In this document: one piece after another, positions 9,112-17,747 of the stretch | Numbering within the stretch: position 1 is the first letter of the stretch | Layout: the number at the start of each line of letters is the position of its first letter | NCBI GenBank assembly: GCA_045617845.1 | Contig: JAZLJL010000028.1 | Location: forward strand, 1 to 64,000 | Length of the DNA: 64,000 nucleotides | Direction: 5' to 3' | From: UBA1181 sp045617845 | GTDB taxonomy: Bacteria; Bacteroidota; Bacteroidia; Bacteroidales; Paludibacteraceae | Notes under the pieces: generated by a model | The model's database searches: none | The model's input: the letters and a program-made list of their open reading frames with translations, nothing else | What the model was told of the DNA's origin: nothing | Position numbers and translations under genes: made by a program

Positions 9112-11268
9112 TTATATATTACTAAAGATTATCGATTTAATCTTTTCCATAAGATGGACTCGTTCCTCGCCTACAACATTATGCGCATGTCCAGGATAAT
9201 AGTAACAATCCACCAAAGAAGCTAAATCGTTTCTTTTGTTCGCCTCGGCGAGAAGATATTGAGGGTGCAAAGGAAGGACAACGGAGTCAGACAAACAATG
9301 TATCAAGTATAGAGGCGACTTCAAGTCGGAGATTCGCTTAGCCATATCCGTACGTTCAAAATGATCCCCACTCGGTCTGCCCTCATCATCCAAACTCATA
9401 TAACGCTCCGTATACATCGTCTCATAGTAACGCCACGAGACCACTGCGCCACCAGCGACACCCACCTTGAAAGGGAACCCGCCGCAAAGCAGCATGGAAA
9501 GGGTCATGAAACCTCCAAAGCTCCAGCCATATACCGCGACACGATTCCTATCCACATAACCATGCGTAAGGAACAACCAATTCAAGGCATACTTGTTATC
9601 TCGGATCTGCGGTCCATTCAAATCGTCCCGAATCAAGCTCTCAAATGCGAACCCCCTATTATAGGAACCATGCGGATCAATGCAAAAAGTCACGCATCCC
9701 GAATTGGCCATCATCTCCTCGAAACCTTTCGTCCCGCTTCCCCAAGAATTAGTTATCAACTGGACATGCGGACCTCCATACACATATAGCACAACCGGCA
9801 GACGCTCTCCATCCTTTATACTCCTCGGTTGTACAATACGATAATAGATATCATCATCGGAGGCATCCGCCTTCGGCAAGACCCCGACAATCCGTTCTGG
9901 CATCTCATACCCCTCATAAGGATTAGACGAACGCTTCAACACAAGAAGGTCTCCGTAGGTATCAAGAGAACCGATGGACGTCACATTAGGCGTATCCATC
10001 GAATTGAAAACATCCACCCAAACCGGACCTTTCGCATCCATATAAACTTGGTGAGTACCTAACTGGTCAGACAACTGGGTCGTCACACCATCCGATAGTC
10101 TCGTAGCGAAAAAATCCCTATTCAACGGACTATTCTTCGTTGCCAAATAAACAACTATATCCCTACTTGACGAATAACCTAGCAAAGAGGTCACTTCCCA
10201 ACTTCCCTGTGTGATTTGGTTCAAAGAATTACTCTTTAAATCAAATAGATAGATGTGATTATATCCAGAATAGGAACGGGTTTGGAACAAGAACCTTTCG
10301 TCATCCACGAAATGCAGCGAACACTGCGGCTCGACATATTTTTTACTCTCTTCGCACAGAATTTCACGTTGTAGTGCACCAGAAGATGCATTGAATTGCA
10401 GCAATCGGCTTCGTTGTTGCCGCCGGTTCAACACGAAAGAAAAAAGTGACTGGCTATCCGGAGCCCATGTCAAGCCGATCCAATAACAAATCTCGTCATC
10501 ATCCTCCAAGAAGACGACATGGCCATCCTTCAAATCAAGGATACCCACTTGAACCAATTCGGGATTCTCGGTACCCGCCAAAGGATATTTCACCTTCTTA
10601 ACACCAGGCATGGAAGATCCGTCAGGGGACATGACGAGAGGAAATTCAGTCACATGCTTTTCATTCAATCGATAGAACGCCACCTTGGTTTTATCCGGTG
10701 AGAGGAAAAACATTTCCTCTATACCAAACTCTTGTCTAGAAGGAGTCTTACGGACCGTAAAAGAGCTGTCTTTTTCGGTGTAAATGACCTTTCGGTCACC
10801 GGAAGCGTCCATGTAATTGATTTCCTCCTTACCACGTGACGCAAACAGGTAATCACCTTCACCATTTGTGGAGACAAGCACCCAATCGGTTGTGTCCACC
10901 CGCCAAACCAAACTCCATTTCAATTCTTCGGCACACAGGTCTAAACGAATCAAACTTTTTTCCACCTGAAGGAAAAGTGAGACATTTGACTCCGAAACTG
11001 ACATTCCGGAAATCTTCAAGGATTTCACAGACTTCACCTCTTCCTCAAGTAATCCATGCAATTGATCATAAGGGAAACGGGAAGAAAAGACATTCAATTT
11101 AGGAACATTCGGTTCCACCCGATAAAGGGAAAGGTCACCTTTCATATCAATCACCGCAGCCACATTGGAGCGGACCATAACACTAGTGAAACGGTCTGGT
11201 TGGAACTCATCGTACCTTTTGCCGCCAGGCACAAGGGCATCTATCGGCAAGAGATTTTCATTAGCCAT
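9112..11268 (-). CDS. S9 family prolyl oligopeptidase, dipeptidyl peptidase IV-like
   Basis: 718 aa from ATG at 11268; a longer reading from a TTG at 11283 would overlap the previous gene and is not needed. Residues 1-480 form a beta-propeller-type region with tandem blade sequences; the C-terminal 240 form the alpha/beta hydrolase. The nucleophile elbow is GWSFGGFMT, the acid lies in LSDSVVLPLH and the histidine in PGHAHNVVG, the S9 triad. Such enzymes remove dipeptides after Pro or Ala. Unlike most DPP IV of this phylum, no signal peptide is visible at either start, suggesting a cytoplasmic form. It begins 4 bp after the ABC-F stop. Confidence 0.88.
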   Translation of the reverse strand: MANENLLPIDALVPGGKRYDEFQPDRFTSVMVRSNVAAVIDMKGDLSLYRVEPNVPKLNVFSSRFPYDQLHGLLEEEVKSVKSLKISGMSVSESNVSLFLQVEKSLIRLDLCAEELKWSLVWRVDTTDWVLVSTNGEGDYLFASRGKEEINYMDASGDRKVIYTEKDSSFTVRKTPSRQEFGIEEMFFLSPDKTKVAFYRLNEKHVTEFPLVMSPDGSSMPGVKKVKYPLAGTENPELVQVGILDLKDGHVVFLEDDDEICYWIGLTWAPDSQSLFSFVLNRRQQRSRLLQFNASSGALQREILCEESKKYVEPQCSLHFVDDERFLFQTRSYSGYNHIYLFDLKSNSLNQITQGSWEVTSLLGYSSSRDIVVYLATKNSPLNRDFFATRLSDGVTTQLSDQLGTHQVYMDAKGPVWVDVFNSMDTPNVTSIGSLDTYGDLLVLKRSSNPYEGYEMPERIVGVLPKADASDDDIYYRIVQPRSIKDGERLPVVLYVYGGPHVQLITNSWGSGTKGFEEMMANSGCVTFCIDPHGSYNRGFAFESLIRDDLNGPQIRDNKYALNWLFLTHGYVDRNRVAVYGWSFGGFMTLSMLLCGGFPFKVGVAGGAVVSWRYYETMYTERYMSLDDEGRPSGDHFERTDMAKRISDLKSPLYLIHCLSDSVVLPLHPQYLLAEANKRNDLASLVDCYYYPGHAHNVVGEERVHLMEKIKSIIFSNI

Positions 11269-11272
11269 ATCA

Positions 11273-13054
11273 TTAATTCGCAATCTCGCTCAACTCCAAC
11301 CAACGCATCTCCTTCTCATCAACCAAGGCGATGATTTCGGCGACGCGGTTAGACTTAGCGATAAGTTCATCATTACCAAGATTACCCGAAGAGAGTTCAT
11401 TCTCCAAGTCAGTCCTCTCCTTTCCCAAAGATTCCAAATCCTTCTCCAATTGTTCAAACTCACGTTGTTCCTTATAGGATAATCTGCGCGGACGTTCTTT
11501 CGTCACACGTTGAGGAGCAGAGGCATCATTACTCTTCGGTTTCGCGGCATTTTCCTTTTCCTGACGTTCAAAGAAGAGCTTCATGTCACGGTATTCACGA
11601 TAATCGGAATAGTTTCCTGGAAAATCCTGCACGTTAGCGTCTCCATGGAAGACAAAGAGATGGTCCACCACCTTATCCATGAAATAGCGGTCGTGTGACA
11701 CAACGATCACACATCCCTTGAACGACTGAAGATACTCCTCCAAGACATTCAACGTGACAATATCCAAATCGTTAGTAGGCTCATCCAAGACCAAAAAATT
11801 AGGGTTACGCATGAGGACCGTACAGAGATAAAGCCTTCGGCGTTCGCCTCCACTCAATTTGGCGATGAACTTCTGTTGCGTTTCAGGAGTAAACAAGAAC
11901 ATGTTCAGGAATTGGGAGACGGACAACCTCCTGTCATCGCCCAACTGCACCACCTCTGCGATGTCACGTACAGCGTCAATGACCTTCATCTGGGGGTTGA
12001 ACTTCATACCTTGCTGACTATAATATCCGAAACGCACCGTCTCGCCTATATCGAAACATCCGGAATCGGGAGTCTCCTCGCCCACCAACATCTTCACGAA
12101 AGTGGACTTACCCGTACCATTATTCCCGACAATACCCAACTTCTCATAACGGTTGAAGGTATATTCGAACTTGTCCAATATCTTAATATCGCCAAAGGCC
12201 TTGCAAACAGACTTCGCCTCAAAAATCTTACTTCCGATATAACTAGCCTTCACATCCAGTTTGACGGAACCCGTATTTCGGGGAGCGTGGACTTTCTTCT
12301 CCAATTCATGGAAAGCATCAATACGATACTGAGCCTTGCCCGCGCGAGCCTGGGGCTGTCGGCGCATCCAGTCCAACTCCTTGCGGAAAAGGTTGTTAGC
12401 CCTCGCCAGTTCCGCATTTTGGACATCATAACGCTCCTGCCTCTTTTCCAAATAATAAGAATAGTTACCCTTATAAGAAAAGAGTTGCTGCTGGTCCAAT
12501 TCAAGGATATCATTACAGACACGATCCAAAAAATAACGGTCATGCGTCACCATAAGCAAAGCCAACCGAGAGCGGCGCAAGTAATCTTCCAGCCACTCGA
12601 CCATATCCAAGTCCAAGTGGTTCGTAGGCTCGTCCAAAATCAGCAATTCCGGATCCGACACCAAAACCTTAGCCAAAGCGACACGTTTCACTTGGCCACC
12701 CGACATCACCTTCAGTTCCTGTTCCAAGTCAGTCACCTTCAATTTTCCGAGCATCTGCTTCATGCGGATTTCATCACCCGAACCCGAACAGACATCCTGA
12801 ACAGTCTTAAAGCCATCCAGCTTAGGGTCCTGTGGTAAAATACCCACCTTCAAACCATTACGAAAAGTCACCTTACCAGCGTCATACGACTCGTTTCCAG
12901 CGATGATGTTCAGCAAAGTGCTCTTTCCCGCCCCGTTTTTGGCGATCAAAGCCACACGCTGTCCCTCGAACAGACCGAAAGAAATATCCTTGAACAAAAA
13001 ATTGTCTCCGAAAGATTTAGTCAGGTTCTCGACCTGAAGATAATGAAGTGCCAT
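11273..13054 (-). CDS. ABC-F family ATPase (Uup-like), translation-associated or DNA-related
   Basis: 593 aa with two ABC cassettes and no membrane segments. Cassette 1 has Walker A KNGAGKSTLLN, signature MSGGQVKRVALA and Walker B LLILDEPTNHLDLD. Cassette 2 has GNNGTGKSTF, LSGGERRRLYL and LVLDEPTNDLD. Between them is the interdomain linker (LARANNLFRKELDWMRRQP), and the C-terminus is a charged coiled coil (about 520-593) as in Uup. ABC-F proteins act on the ribosome, and Uup also affects DNA precise excision. It is co-directional with and nearly abuts the S9 peptidase. Confidence 0.92.
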   Translation of the reverse strand: MALHYLQVENLTKSFGDNFLFKDISFGLFEGQRVALIAKNGAGKSTLLNIIAGNESYDAGKVTFRNGLKVGILPQDPKLDGFKTVQDVCSGSGDEIRMKQMLGKLKVTDLEQELKVMSGGQVKRVALAKVLVSDPELLILDEPTNHLDLDMVEWLEDYLRRSRLALLMVTHDRYFLDRVCNDILELDQQQLFSYKGNYSYYLEKRQERYDVQNAELARANNLFRKELDWMRRQPQARAGKAQYRIDAFHELEKKVHAPRNTGSVKLDVKASYIGSKIFEAKSVCKAFGDIKILDKFEYTFNRYEKLGIVGNNGTGKSTFVKMLVGEETPDSGCFDIGETVRFGYYSQQGMKFNPQMKVIDAVRDIAEVVQLGDDRRLSVSQFLNMFLFTPETQQKFIAKLSGGERRRLYLCTVLMRNPNFLVLDEPTNDLDIVTLNVLEEYLQSFKGCVIVVSHDRYFMDKVVDHLFVFHGDANVQDFPGNYSDYREYRDMKLFFERQEKENAAKPKSNDASAPQRVTKERPRRLSYKEQREFEQLEKDLESLGKERTDLENELSSGNLGNDELIAKSNRVAEIIALVDEKEMRWLELSEIAN

Positions 13055-13152
13055 AAAAGAATTTAGTGAGTTCCCTGCAGCAAGCCCAAATAGCCGTTCG
13101 AACTCATATGTTAAATTACTGTTCTATAATTTCCGATATAAAGCATAGAAGG

Positions 13153-14058
13153 TCATATGCAAATCCGGTGATCGTCGCTGACATTAAATAGCACATCCGC
13201 CCGAGAAGGCATCTCGTTCAGCACATGACGCGTCAGACGTTCGTAATGGGAGATGAAACGGGACAATTCCTCGTCGGACATCACACGCAGATTTTTCTGA
13301 CCCTGCGTTTTAATCCTCAGTTTTTCCTCCTGCAAAGCGCGCCATTCATAAACTTTGTCGAACGAAGGCACTTTCAGCATAACAAGCAAGTCAAGTCTGT
13401 TAAAAAGGGATTTGTAGTTCTCCTTCAGTTGGTTATTCACGAAACGACGCCACACGCAATAAGGATCCTCGTTTCTCTCCAAGTCATTTATCGGGGTAAG
13501 CAATTCGGTCTCCTTCTGTTCGATTGCGCCCATAAACCATCCATCGAAGAGGATAACGTCAGGACGACCTGTGAACTGTTCCCAGCTGGAACGGGGGAAA
13601 GGGTCATCAAGCGCCTTGTTGAACCTTGGAATCAAAGTAACATCCTTCGGTCCCGCATTGCAAAGCGAATCCAATGTATCCTCACCCAATTTCACGTCAT
13701 GGGTACCTGGCACACCGCGAGTCACCAACAATGGGTGGACCTCATCGGCAAGACGTTGTCTATCCGCTCTACTCAAATAAATATCATCTATACTGAGAGA
13801 AACGACCTTTAAGCCGTAAGCCTGTTCAAGGACAACTTTCAGCAATTGTCCGAATGTGGTTTTCCCGGCGCCTTGAGCACCGTTCACACCGATAACATGG
13901 GTCCTGGCTTCAGTATCAAATCCCATATGGATAAGATTAGCCAAAGACATATATACACGGTCCAAGTCCTCCATAAGGACCTCGTCCAGCATCAATTCAT
14001 TTAGCTTCTGTCGGAAAGCGTCACGCAATACAATTTCACAAGTATTCATAATGGTCAT
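13153..14058 (-). CDS. P-loop kinase of the D-glycerate 3-kinase / PRK-like family
   Basis: 301 aa. A Walker A motif GVNGAQGAGKTTFGQLL lies around residue 58, followed by SLSIDDIYLSRADRQRLA and LIPRFNKALDDPFP, which match the glycerate kinase (GLYK/YggC) branch of the phosphoribulokinase-like family; FDGWFMG is the usual Asp/Trp segment. The family phosphorylates D-glycerate to 3-phosphoglycerate, but some members have other substrates. It is cytoplasmic. It overlaps the previous gene by 4 bp; a second ATG three codons in (MNTCEIV) is an equally possible start. Confidence 0.75.
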   Translation of the reverse strand: MTIMNTCEIVLRDAFRQKLNELMLDEVLMEDLDRVYMSLANLIHMGFDTEARTHVIGVNGAQGAGKTTFGQLLKVVLEQAYGLKVVSLSIDDIYLSRADRQRLADEVHPLLVTRGVPGTHDVKLGEDTLDSLCNAGPKDVTLIPRFNKALDDPFPRSSWEQFTGRPDVILFDGWFMGAIEQKETELLTPINDLERNEDPYCVWRRFVNNQLKENYKSLFNRLDLLVMLKVPSFDKVYEWRALQEEKLRIKTQGQKNLRVMSDEELSRFISHYERLTRHVLNEMPSRADVLFNVSDDHRICI

Positions 14059-15440
14059 TTTTTCAAGATTCTTTGTAAAAGTAATTTCAATTCGTCATTA
14101 GGCTCGGCTCCTTTAGTCATAAGGAAATTACCGTCCTTGTCAATCAAGAAGAAAGATGGCAAGCTCTTCACGCCAAAAAGTTTCTTCACGGCATCAGAGT
14201 CCTCAACCACCCAAAAGTTCATTTTTCCACCGAAACGGAGGGAAAGCCTCATCACCTGATCCATCCTATCGTACAAAAAGACATTAAGGATAGTCAAATC
14301 TTTCCCATACTCATTGTGGAAACGCGTCAATACATTCAAATCCTTTTGCGTTTGGTCGACAAAACTATTTCCGAAATTCAGATATATATAATGACCTTTA
14401 AATTCAGAAAGGTTGTGGCTTCTACCATCCACTGAAACGGCGGAGAAATCAGGAGCCTCCATTCCCGGGAGATTCGAGGAGGCGCCATTCAATATTTCAG
14501 CCAGCAAATCACGGTTAGACTGGCATTGTATCACACCCCCCACATTCCTCAATAGTTCAAATACTTTTGTCCTATCATATTCATTGGAATTCAGCAAATC
14601 ATAGAGCCACTTAATAGCGACCAATTCGCGCAACATCGGGTTAGTAATACCATATCTATTCTTTATGGTAAGGAAATACATTTTCACATTACCTTCCTCG
14701 ATGATACGGGAAAAAGTGAGAGCTTGTTCTCTGTCGTATGCCGTTTGCTTTATGAAATCAGCGAAAAGCGTATTGAACAAATCCCAAAACGCCGGATTGG
14801 CGTCATCAATATCTTTGTCGTTCAGTTCCGCGATAATCTTCGCTTGATCAACGTTAGGCGCCAAGTTCATAAGCAGCATACAACGATAATCAAGATAGTC
14901 CGAGAGGAAGCGATTGGGTGCGAAGTCAGGGAACAATTCATATATCTCCGAGACAGACTTCTTCAAAGAATCCACACTGGCACCATATACAAGGTGCTTT
15001 CTAGAGTAGAAATCAAACGCATCCTCAAATTCCATCAACTGGGCGTTAATGTCTCCATGCTTCAAACCGACGATCTTCAAGAGATAGTCGTCAGGAGCGA
15101 AATAAGGGTCCAACTTCTGGTTCAACGTACGCTCCCGATATGGCAACATCTTCACCGTATATTGGGAGCCCGGCTCCAGGTAAATAAACCCTCTCGACGT
15201 TTCTGACGGAATGAACGCCTGCATTGTCTCCGTCACGTCGAATGTAAACGAGAAAGCTCCGGTAGAATCCACATCACTTACACCTAAAATCCGCTCACAT
15301 GACACCATCTGATCCGTGCAACACCTCATCTCCAGCCTCATACCGGCATACGTAGGCTCTACGCCAGACACTTTCACTTCCTTTGCAAAGGATAACAGAT
15401 GAAAGCTCAACAGAAGGAGTATGTAAAAAAACTTTCTCAT
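14055..15440 (-). CDS. Exported TlpA/thioredoxin-fold protein lacking the CXXC active site
   Basis: 461 aa from the ATG at 15440 (MRKFFYILLLLSFHLLS, a clear signal peptide); an in-frame ATG at 15491 is unlikely. The N-terminal part (about 20-330) resembles the DUF4369-plus-helical region common before TlpA domains in Bacteroidota. The last 130 residues are a thioredoxin fold: GHYIYLNFGNSFVDQTQKD occupies the position of the usual WCGPC motif, so both catalytic cysteines are replaced (C to V and C to T), while the cis-Pro segment VKSLPSFFLIDKDG remains. Disulphide chemistry is therefore unlikely; a structural or binding role is inferred. It overlaps the kinase gene by 4 bp. Confidence 0.8.
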   Translation of the reverse strand: MRKFFYILLLLSFHLLSFAKEVKVSGVEPTYAGMRLEMRCCTDQMVSCERILGVSDVDSTGAFSFTFDVTETMQAFIPSETSRGFIYLEPGSQYTVKMLPYRERTLNQKLDPYFAPDDYLLKIVGLKHGDINAQLMEFEDAFDFYSRKHLVYGASVDSLKKSVSEIYELFPDFAPNRFLSDYLDYRCMLLMNLAPNVDQAKIIAELNDKDIDDANPAFWDLFNTLFADFIKQTAYDREQALTFSRIIEEGNVKMYFLTIKNRYGITNPMLRELVAIKWLYDLLNSNEYDRTKVFELLRNVGGVIQCQSNRDLLAEILNGASSNLPGMEAPDFSAVSVDGRSHNLSEFKGHYIYLNFGNSFVDQTQKDLNVLTRFHNEYGKDLTILNVFLYDRMDQVMRLSLRFGGKMNFWVVEDSDAVKKLFGVKSLPSFFLIDKDGNFLMTKGAEPNDELKLLLQRILKK

Positions 15441-15456
15441 CACTATAAATATAACA

Positions 15457-15474
15457 CAAATATATATAAATTTG
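15457..15474. promoter_or_regulatory. Divergent -7 elements between thioredoxin-like gene and nitroreductase
   Basis: TATATTTG on the minus strand (15464-15457) and TAAATTTG on the plus strand (15467-15474) both fit TAnnTTTG and lie 17-23 bp from the two divergent start codons at 15440 and 15497. No good -33 TTTG is seen for either. Confidence 0.4.
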
Positions 15475-15496
15475 TGAATAATAAAAGCCAATTTTT

Positions 15497-16150
15497 ATGA
15501 ATAAGAAATTTTTATTTGCAGCCGTAGCAAATCTATTGTTTTTGGGCGGCACCATTTCCCTATCATCATGTTGTGGCAATTGTCCTAACAACACAGACGC
15601 TAAATGCGCAGCACAAGTGGACAGTTCGGAGATCGTCCTCCAAAGCATCGCTACCCGCACCAGTATCAGAGACTTCCAAGAGACTCCCGTAGAGGAGGCT
15701 AAAGTGGAAAAAATCCTACGCGCCGGCATGGCGGCACCTTCCGCCATCAACAAGCAACCTTGGAGCTTCACTGTCGTAAACGACAAGGCTCTCCTCCAAC
15801 AAATCGCCGACTCCGCACAAAACGCCAAGATGGCGGCGAAAGCGCCTATGGCCATCGTGGTATGCGGCGACATGGAGAAAGCAATCGAAGGCGACGCTCG
15901 TGAATTCTGGGTGCAGGATTGTTCCGCCGCTACGGAGAACATTCTGCTCGCCGCTCACGCATTGGGCTTAGGCGCAGTCTGGACAGGCTTCTATCCTAAC
16001 CTCGAAAGAGCGAAAATGCTTGCCGGCATTCTGAACATTCCATCCACTCAAATCGTCCTCTGCGTCATCCCGATGGGTTACCCTGCGGAGAGTCCCACAC
16101 CGAAAGACAAATGGAACACGGAGAATGTGCACTACAACGTCTGGAAATAA
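15497..16150 (+). CDS. Nitroreductase-family protein, predicted lipoprotein
   Basis: 217 aa. Residues 1-25 are a lipoprotein signal peptide with lipobox LSSC followed by Cys-rich sequence (SCCGNCPNNTDAKC). The rest is a compact nitroreductase fold: RTSIRDFQETP (FMN phosphate-binding Arg/Ser), AAPSAINKQPW, then LGLGAVWTGFYP and the terminal GYPAESPTPKDKW. The family uses FMN and NAD(P)H to reduce quinones or nitro compounds. An exported, lipid-anchored form is unusual because NAD(P)H is cytoplasmic; an envelope redox partner may be used instead. It is transcribed away from the thioredoxin-like gene and ends at a bidirectional terminator. Confidence 0.88.
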   Translation: MNKKFLFAAVANLLFLGGTISLSSCCGNCPNNTDAKCAAQVDSSEIVLQSIATRTSIRDFQETPVEEAKVEKILRAGMAAPSAINKQPWSFTVVNDKALLQQIADSAQNAKMAAKAPMAIVVCGDMEKAIEGDAREFWVQDCSAATENILLAAHALGLGAVWTGFYPNLERAKMLAGILNIPSTQIVLCVIPMGYPAESPTPKDKWNTENVHYNVWK

Positions 16151-16177
16151 TATCGGATAACACTTCATCCCAAATAA

Positions 16178-16209
16178 AAAAAATCACAGCCAAATGGTTG
16201 TGATTTTTT
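16178..16209. terminator. Bidirectional intrinsic terminator
   Basis: A 14-bp stem AAAAAATCACAGCC / GGTTGTGATTTTTT with one G-T wobble and an AAAT loop lies between convergent genes ending at 16150 (+) and 16214 (-). Both strands have a U tract, so it serves both. Confidence 0.85.
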
Positions 16210-16213
16210 TGTG

Positions 16214-17512
16214 TCAGCTTACTTCCACCTGTTTCCGCATCAGCGTCTGCACGATGCCCCGCACCGCCAAATAGACAATAAAAGCCAACCATAAGGCATG
16301 GTTACCCAAGAGACCGTGGAACGAGAAGAAGAGCACGAAGAAAGTGACGCAGGCCGTCATCGTCGCGACCACCATCGGCTTAATCGCCGTGGCGCCCACC
16401 ATGATTCCGTCCCACAAGAAAGCCGAGACGCCAGCCACAGGCACCAGCAAGACCCAACCGTAATAATCGGCAGCCAAGAGACGCACCTCCTCCTGATCGG
16501 TCAAGAGACTGACAAACGGGCGGGCACCCACCGCATAGACCACCGTGAAAAGCACGACCAGACGCACGCCCCACAAGAATATCAGACGGATGGAATCGCG
16601 GATACCCCCATTATCCCTCGCACCCGTATACTTGCCGACCAACGCCTCGCCCGCATAGGCGAAACCATCCGTAAAATAAGAGAAGAGGCTGAAAAGCTGC
16701 ATCAGCAAGACATTCACCGCCAAGACCACCTCGCCCTGATGGGCGCCCGCGAAGGCGAAGAATGACATCACCGCATTGAGACACAACGTACGGAGAAAAA
16801 TTCCTCCATTCAACTTAAAGAAGCCTAAAAGCTCCGATTTACGCATAGCGTCACGAAAATCCAAATGCCTCCAAAACATCCTATACTTCCATAGCCAAAG
16901 ACCTAAGCCGCAAAAGAGACCGACATATTGGGCAATCAACGAACCGTAAGCCACACCCTCCACCTTCATGCCAAGCGCAAAAACAAAGAAGAGACTGGCG
17001 AAAATATTCACCACATTGATAGTGATGGCTATCACCATGGGGAACTTAGTATTCTGCATACCGATGTACCATCCCTTTAGGCTATACAATCCCAAAATGG
17101 CAGGAGCTCCCCAAATACAAATGCGGAAATAACGCAGAGCGTTCACCTCCACCTCAGGGGTGGTTTTCATCAGTCTGAAAGCCAATTCGGAAATAGGCCA
17201 TTGGAGAATCCAGATGGCGAAAGAGAAGAGTAAGGCGAAGAAAAGGGAACGGAATAAGGCGCCCGCCATTCCTTCAAAATCCTTCCGTCCGTAGGCTTGG
17301 GCGGTCTGTCCGCTCGTACCCATACGAAGGAATCCGAAATTCCAATAAATCATATTGAACAAAGTGGCACCCACGGAAACGGCGCCGATGTAGGCGGTAC
17401 GTCCCAGATGCCCCGTGATGGTGGTGTCCACCAAACCCAAAAGAGGCACGGTGATGTTCGTGACAATGGCAGGAATCGCCAATCTCAACACTTCCCTATT
17501 CTTGCTATCCAT
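16214..17512 (-). CDS. MATE-family efflux transporter (DinF-like)
   Basis: 432 aa from ATG at 17512 (MDSKNREVLRLAIPAI); the in-frame extension to 17665 lacks family similarity. Twelve hydrophobic segments are visible, with the family-typical N-terminal LAIPAIVTNITVPLLGLVD and GHLGRTAYIGA. MATE proteins export organic cations or drugs using Na+ or H+ gradients; the DinF branch is suggested by length and by the N-terminal motif. The C-terminus ends in a short basic tail. It converges on the nitroreductase and diverges from the MBOAT gene. Confidence 0.9.
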   Translation of the reverse strand: MDSKNREVLRLAIPAIVTNITVPLLGLVDTTITGHLGRTAYIGAVSVGATLFNMIYWNFGFLRMGTSGQTAQAYGRKDFEGMAGALFRSLFFALLFSFAIWILQWPISELAFRLMKTTPEVEVNALRYFRICIWGAPAILGLYSLKGWYIGMQNTKFPMVIAITINVVNIFASLFFVFALGMKVEGVAYGSLIAQYVGLFCGLGLWLWKYRMFWRHLDFRDAMRKSELLGFFKLNGGIFLRTLCLNAVMSFFAFAGAHQGEVVLAVNVLLMQLFSLFSYFTDGFAYAGEALVGKYTGARDNGGIRDSIRLIFLWGVRLVVLFTVVYAVGARPFVSLLTDQEEVRLLAADYYGWVLLVPVAGVSAFLWDGIMVGATAIKPMVVATMTACVTFFVLFFSFHGLLGNHALWLAFIVYLAVRGIVQTLMRKQVEVS

Positions 17513-17541
17513 CTTATACAAATTATACAAAACTGAAACCG

Positions 17542-17572
17542 CGAAGATATAGAAGATTTGCCATTCCCTAAA
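17542..17572 (-). promoter_or_regulatory. Probable promoter of the MATE gene
   Basis: Minus-strand TTTA (17572-17569), 19 bp, TATCTTCG (17549-17542): one mismatch in each Bacteroidota promoter box, 30 bp before the chosen start at 17512. It supports the shorter start. Confidence 0.4.
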
Positions 17573-17747
17573 CTTCCCAGTTCCAACAATTTTAGGGCGA
17601 CAAGAAGGGAATGGAATCCATATGAACGCGAATCGGTTCCGTAGATATTGTATTGCCAATGTCACGCCAATTTATTTTCTTTGCAGTAAATGCGTAACCA
17701 TCAAGAAGAGGACCATTTCCAACAAACCAGTAACAAGTATTTGCGAT

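Noticed and set aside
11876..12838. Plus-strand 320-aa frame
   Set aside because: Lies opposite the ABC-F gene, whose motifs are complete; the frame has no recognisable domain.
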